Source of the DNA: Gammaproteobacteria bacterium
GTDB taxonomy: Bacteria > Pseudomonadota > Gammaproteobacteria > Enterobacterales > GCA-2746155
NCBI GenBank assembly: GCA_024206355.1
Contig: JAAGZM010000148.1
Location: forward strand, 1 to 7,983
DNA: 7,983 nt
Direction of reading: 5' to 3'
Part shown: piece by piece, positions 4,791-7,983 of the stretch
Numbering within the stretch: the stretch's first letter is position 1
How the letters are laid out: each line of letters opens with the position of its first letter
Notes under the pieces: model-generated
What the model saw: only the letters and a program-made list of their open reading frames with translations
Database searches by the model: none
What the model was told of the DNA's origin: nothing
Position numbers and translations under genes: made by a program

Positions 4791-7166
4791 ATGAAATTCA
4801 GTGAAAGCTGGTTAAGAGAATGGGTCAACCCTGATGTTAGTACTGAGACCCTTTGTGAACAACTAACAATGGCTGGTCTTGAAGTTGATGGCGTTGAAGC
4901 CGCAGCGGAAGCATTTAGTGGCGTTATTGTTGCTGAAATCATTGAAACTAAACCACATCCTGATGCTGATAAGCTGCAAGTTTGTGTTGTTTCAAATGGT
5001 AATGATACTGTTGAAATCGTTTGTGGAGCTCCTAATGCTCGAGCCGGAATTAAAGTTGCTTGCGCCGAAGTAGGGTCGGTATTGCCTGGTAATTTCAAAA
5101 TTAAAAAAGCTAAATTACGCGGTATAGTTTCAATTGGCATGCTTTGTTCTGGATCAGAACTTGGAATATCTGAAGAGGCTGATGGTATTATGGAACTAGC
5201 TTCAGATGCACCGTTAGGTACAAACTTCAGAGAATATTTGCAGTTAGATGATCAGAGCATTGATGTCGATTTAACACCTAACCGTGGTGATTGCTTAGGT
5301 ATTCGTGGTGTAGCTCGTGAAGTGGGAGTAATCAATAAGATTGCTGTGACTGAGCCTGTTATAGAAGCAGTAACGGCGACAATAGATGATACCTTAGCAA
5401 TTGAACTTCAGGCAGAAGAGGCATGTCCTCGTTATGCTGGTCGAATTATAAAGAATATCAATCCGAAAGCTATGACGCCTTTATGGATGGTTGAAAAACT
5501 TCGTCGAAGTGGTATTAGAGCGATTTTCCCACTAGTAGATATCACTAACTACATATTGCTTGAATTAGGTCATCCAATGCATGCCTTTGACCTTCGTGAG
5601 ATTAAAGGTGGTGTTCGAGTTCGTTTTCCAGAGGCTAATGATAAGTTAGTATTGCTCGATGGTAAAGAAGTTGAGCTATCAAACGATACTTTATTGATTG
5701 CCGATCACGAACGTCCTCTAGCATTAGCCGGAATTATGGGTGGTGAGCACAGTGGTATTGCTGATGATACGGTAGATGTATTTTTAGAAAGTGCCTGGTT
5801 TAACCCACTTGCTATTGTAGGTAAGGCAAGACAATACGGTTTGCATACAGATGCTTCACATCGATATGAGCGTGGTGTTGATCCACAACTACAGACTGTG
5901 GCAATTGAAAGAGCATCCGAACTGATTTTATCCATCTGTGGTGGCGATGCAGGTCCTGTGGTTGATGCAACAAGCTCAGAGTATCTTCCTAAAGAAAGTA
6001 CTGTTTCTTTGCGTAGGAGTCGTGTTACACGTCTTCTTGGTGTAGAGCTTGCTGATGATGTAATTGAAGATATATTAATGCGACTTGAAATGAAACTTGA
6101 GTCTACGGATGGAGGTTGGTTGGTCACTGCACCAAGTCATCGTTTTGATATTGAAATCGAAGCAGATTTAATCGAAGAGCTAGCCAGAATATACGGCTAT
6201 AACAATATGCCAGCTAAAAAGTCTAAAGGTGAAATGAAAATGACTGCCAAGCCAGAGAAATTAGCTGAAATTAATCGCTTCAAGCATTTAATGGTTGCGC
6301 GAGGTTATCAAGAAGCTATTACTTATAGCTTTGTTGATCCGGTGATGCAGACGTTGCTATTTCCAGAGTCAGAGTCACTGAGTCTGTTAAATCCAATATC
6401 AAATGATATGGCTGATATGCGTGTAAGCTTATGGCCAGGATTAGTTCAGGCGCTTCGACGCAATCAAAGTTTTAGAGAGCAAAGAGTTAGACTCTTTGAA
6501 ACTGGATTAAGATTTTTACCTGCAGGTGACGATATTAATCAGCAACTAACCATTGCAGGATTAATTTCAGGTAATCAACTACCCATGAATTGGGAAAATA
6601 AAAATCAGCCTGTTGATTTTTATGATATGAAGGCAGATGTTGAAGCATTATGTGGTATTTCTGCTTTAGAATTTGAATTTTCCGTAGAGGCCGCTGATAT
6701 TTCTGCTCTACATCCTGGTCAGTCAGCAAAATTATCACGAAATGGTGAGAACATCGGTTATTTTGGTGCGATACATCCTGCAATTTCTAAAAAGTTGAAA
6801 TTAGCTGGTCCTGTATTCTTGTTTGAAATTGCAATTGAGGGTTTATCTATTGTTAATATCCCAGAATATCAAGAATGGTCGCGTTTCCCCGGTAGCACAA
6901 GGGATTTAGCGGTGGTTATTGATGAGTATGTAACGGCTAATGAGCTGATAAATACGGTTAAAGAAGTCGGTGGAAAATGTTTAGCAGAAGTTAGAATTTT
7001 TGACATATATCGCGGCAAAGGTGTTGATTTTGGTAGAAAAAGTATTGCTCTGGGCTTGACCTTTAGTGATTTTTCGACCACTCTTAAGGATACAGAAGTA
7101 AATGAGATGATCGTTGCGATCATTAATCGGTTGTCAGAGCGTTATTCTGCAACCTTAAGAGATTAA
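4791..7166 (+). CDS. pheT: Phenylalanyl-tRNA synthetase beta subunit
   Basis: Partner of PheS; supports tRNA binding and hydrolyses mischarged Tyr-tRNA-Phe. The product has 791 residues against the 795 I recall for E. coli. Domains: EMAP-like tRNA-binding fold about 40-150 (VIVAEI, HPDADKLQVC, VCGAPNARAG); B3/B4 editing domain about 210-390; B5 about 400-475; core-like catalytic-fold domain without activity about 490-685; C-terminal FDX-ACB anticodon-binding domain about 697-790 (RFPGSTRDLAVVID near its start). Editing residues recalled from E. coli appear at H261, E333, T353 and A355, shifted by at most one, so editing should be intact. Shine-Dalgarno AAAGAG (4777-4782) lies 8 nt before the ATG. 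The stop is 2 nt from the ihfA start, implying coupled translation. Confidence 0.98.
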   Translation: MKFSESWLREWVNPDVSTETLCEQLTMAGLEVDGVEAAAEAFSGVIVAEIIETKPHPDADKLQVCVVSNGNDTVEIVCGAPNARAGIKVACAEVGSVLPGNFKIKKAKLRGIVSIGMLCSGSELGISEEADGIMELASDAPLGTNFREYLQLDDQSIDVDLTPNRGDCLGIRGVAREVGVINKIAVTEPVIEAVTATIDDTLAIELQAEEACPRYAGRIIKNINPKAMTPLWMVEKLRRSGIRAIFPLVDITNYILLELGHPMHAFDLREIKGGVRVRFPEANDKLVLLDGKEVELSNDTLLIADHERPLALAGIMGGEHSGIADDTVDVFLESAWFNPLAIVGKARQYGLHTDASHRYERGVDPQLQTVAIERASELILSICGGDAGPVVDATSSEYLPKESTVSLRRSRVTRLLGVELADDVIEDILMRLEMKLESTDGGWLVTAPSHRFDIEIEADLIEELARIYGYNNMPAKKSKGEMKMTAKPEKLAEINRFKHLMVARGYQEAITYSFVDPVMQTLLFPESESLSLLNPISNDMADMRVSLWPGLVQALRRNQSFREQRVRLFETGLRFLPAGDDINQQLTIAGLISGNQLPMNWENKNQPVDFYDMKADVEALCGISALEFEFSVEAADISALHPGQSAKLSRNGENIGYFGAIHPAISKKLKLAGPVFLFEIAIEGLSIVNIPEYQEWSRFPGSTRDLAVVIDEYVTANELINTVKEVGGKCLAEVRIFDIYRGKGVDFGRKSIALGLTFSDFSTTLKDTEVNEMIVAIINRLSERYSATLRD

Positions 7167-7168
7167 TT

Positions 7169-7468
7169 ATGGCCCTGACAAAAGCAGCATTAGCTGAAAA
7201 GTTATTTGAAGAACTCGGCTTAAACAAACGTGAAGCCAAAGAGATTGTTGAAGTATTTTTTGAAGAAATTAGCCGAGCATTAGAATCAAATGAGCAGGTC
7301 AAGTTTTCCGGATTTGGAAACTTTGACTTACGTTTAAAAAAAGAACGTCCAGGAAGAAATCCAAAAACTGGGGAAAAAATACCTATTAGCGCACGTCAGG
7401 TAGTTACTTTCCGTGCAGGACTAAAATTAAAGGCTAGAGTAGAAGCATATGTTGGAACCAACACTTAA
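7169..7468 (+). CDS. ihfA: Integration host factor alpha subunit
   Basis: One half of the IHF heterodimer, which bends DNA sharply at specific sites and acts in recombination, replication and promoter architecture; the partner ihfB is elsewhere. The 99 residues match the E. coli length. An N-terminal helical dimerisation region (ALTKAALAEKLFEELGLNKREA) is followed by FFEEI, VKFSGFGNFDLR (45-56) and the DNA-binding beta-arm RPGRNPKTGE (60-69) with the intercalating Pro65. The alpha- rather than beta-subunit or HU call rests on the close match to E. coli IhfA and on the position after pheT. The start follows the pheT stop by 2 nt, with AAGAGA near 7157-7162 as a modest ribosome site. The 3' end overlaps the next gene by 20 nt. 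Confidence 0.97.
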   Translation: MALTKAALAEKLFEELGLNKREAKEIVEVFFEEISRALESNEQVKFSGFGNFDLRLKKERPGRNPKTGEKIPISARQVVTFRAGLKLKARVEAYVGTNT

Positions 7469-7805
7469 TAGTGAGTTACCAGCAATACCAGGTAAACGTT
7501 ACTTCACCATTGGTGAGGCTAGTGAATTATGCCTGGTTAAACCCCATGTCTTACGTTATTGGGAGCAAGAATTTCCTCAATTAACACCCGTAAAACGTCG
7601 TGGTAATCGTCGTTACTATCAGCGCGGAGATGTACAGGTTATTCGTTCAATTCGTGAGTTATTATATGAACATGGCTTCACAATCGGTGGCGCACGTCAA
7701 AAATTAGAGCAAGATGATGGAAAGGAAGCCGCACCTGAAGATCCTCAATCTGTACAACAAATCATCGGTGAACTCGAAGAAGTGCTCGCTTTACTTAAGA
7801 GCTAG
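7449..7805 (+). CDS. Small MerR-type DNA-binding regulator
   Basis: A 118-residue protein with an N-terminal MerR winged helix-turn-helix and almost no effector domain. The helix-turn-helix covers about 18-39 (FTIGEASELC, HVLRYWE), the wing about 48-57 (VKRRGNRRYY), and the rest of the domain ends near FTIGGARQKL (77-86). An acidic linker (about 88-100) leads to a short amphipathic helix (QQIIGELEEVLALLK) suited to dimerisation. It has one Cys (C28) and no metal-binding cluster, so it is unlike mercury or copper sensors. The MLEP-type N-terminus and PGKRYFTIGE match, from memory, the Pseudomonas protein encoded between ihfA and tRNA-Pro, which supports the ATG at 7449 despite a poor ribosome site. 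The target and signal are unknown. The 20-nt overlap with ihfA implies co-expression. Confidence 0.9.
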   Translation: MLEPTLNSELPAIPGKRYFTIGEASELCLVKPHVLRYWEQEFPQLTPVKRRGNRRYYQRGDVQVIRSIRELLYEHGFTIGGARQKLEQDDGKEAAPEDPQSVQQIIGELEEVLALLKS

Positions 7806-7826
7806 TCTTAAATATCAAAATATCCC

Positions 7827-7849
7827 TGAAAAGCTATTCCATCTTTTCA
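7827..7849 (+). other. Weak stem-loop after the MerR-like gene
   Basis: TGAAAAG (7827-7833) pairs with CTTTTCA (7843-7849) across a 9-nt loop. It begins 21 nt after the stop codon. No T-run follows, so it is a poor terminator; it may protect the 3' end of the message. The sequence is AT-rich and chance is a real alternative. Confidence 0.25.
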
Positions 7850-7871
7850 AGCAATCGGTTAATATGCCTCG

Positions 7872-7896
7872 CTTCACGCTTTTCATCAGCGTGAAG
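7872..7896 (+). other. 9-bp hairpin directly upstream of tRNA-Pro
   Basis: CTTCACGCT (7872-7880) and AGCGTGAAG (7888-7896) pair perfectly around a 7-nt loop, ending 7 nt before the mature tRNA 5' end. No T-tract follows on either strand. Possible roles are a processing landmark in a merR-tRNA precursor or a 3' stabilising structure. I found no convincing promoter between 7806 and 7903, which fits co-transcription with the upstream genes. Confidence 0.5.
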
Positions 7897-7903
7897 ATAG
7901 TGT

Positions 7904-7981
<78 letters not shown>

Positions 7982-7983
7982 TA

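Noticed and set aside
6462..6474. IHF consensus match (AATCAA-N4-TTA) inside pheT
   Set aside because: One match to this degenerate site is plausible by chance in 8 kb, and it lies 700 bp from ihfA.

Overview
This is a conserved translation-machinery locus of a moderately AT-rich gammaproteobacterium. All complete genes are on the + strand, in the order thrS, infC, rpmI, rplT, pheS, pheT, ihfA, a small MerR-type regulator, and a tRNA-Pro gene. The thrS-to-ihfA order is the familiar gammaproteobacterial one. The MerR-like gene followed by tRNA-Pro, in place of the btuC genes that follow ihfA in Escherichia coli, is recalled from Pseudomonas-type genomes. The organism therefore looks like a non-enteric gammaproteobacterium; I cannot name a genus.

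Layout. Positions 1-186 hold the N-terminal part of a lipoprotein gene on the - strand, cut by the window edge and divergent from the main cluster. Positions 187-453 are intergenic, with a 15-bp palindrome and candidate sigma-70 promoters for thrS. ThrRS (454-2397) is followed after 3 nt by infC, which most likely begins at a rare ATT codon at 2401. The infC-rpmI gap (2944-3083) is rich in RNA structure and looks like the translational operator through which L20 controls rpmI-rplT. A strong intrinsic terminator or attenuator (3704-3736) separates rplT from pheST, with no recognisable Phe-rich leader peptide. pheS and pheT are 34 nt apart, pheT and ihfA 2 nt apart, and ihfA overlaps the MerR-like gene by 20 nt, so pheST-ihfA-merR reads as one transcription unit. 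tRNA-Pro(GGG) closes the window.

How the genes work together. Two aminoacyl-tRNA synthetases (Thr and Phe), initiation factor IF3, two large-subunit proteins (bL35, bL20) and a tRNA form a translation module. IHF-alpha and the MerR-like protein add DNA-binding functions at its end. Known feedback in this locus type includes IF3 acting on its own AUU start and L20 binding the rpmI leader; both have visible sequence correlates here.

I found no mobile element, CRISPR array, phage gene or obvious new multi-gene system. The points most worth a second look are the unusual anticodon loop of the tRNA-Pro (C33 and a U32/U38 pair), the two mutually exclusive stems in the rpmI leader, the ATT start of infC, and the terminator before pheS without a pheM-like peptide.
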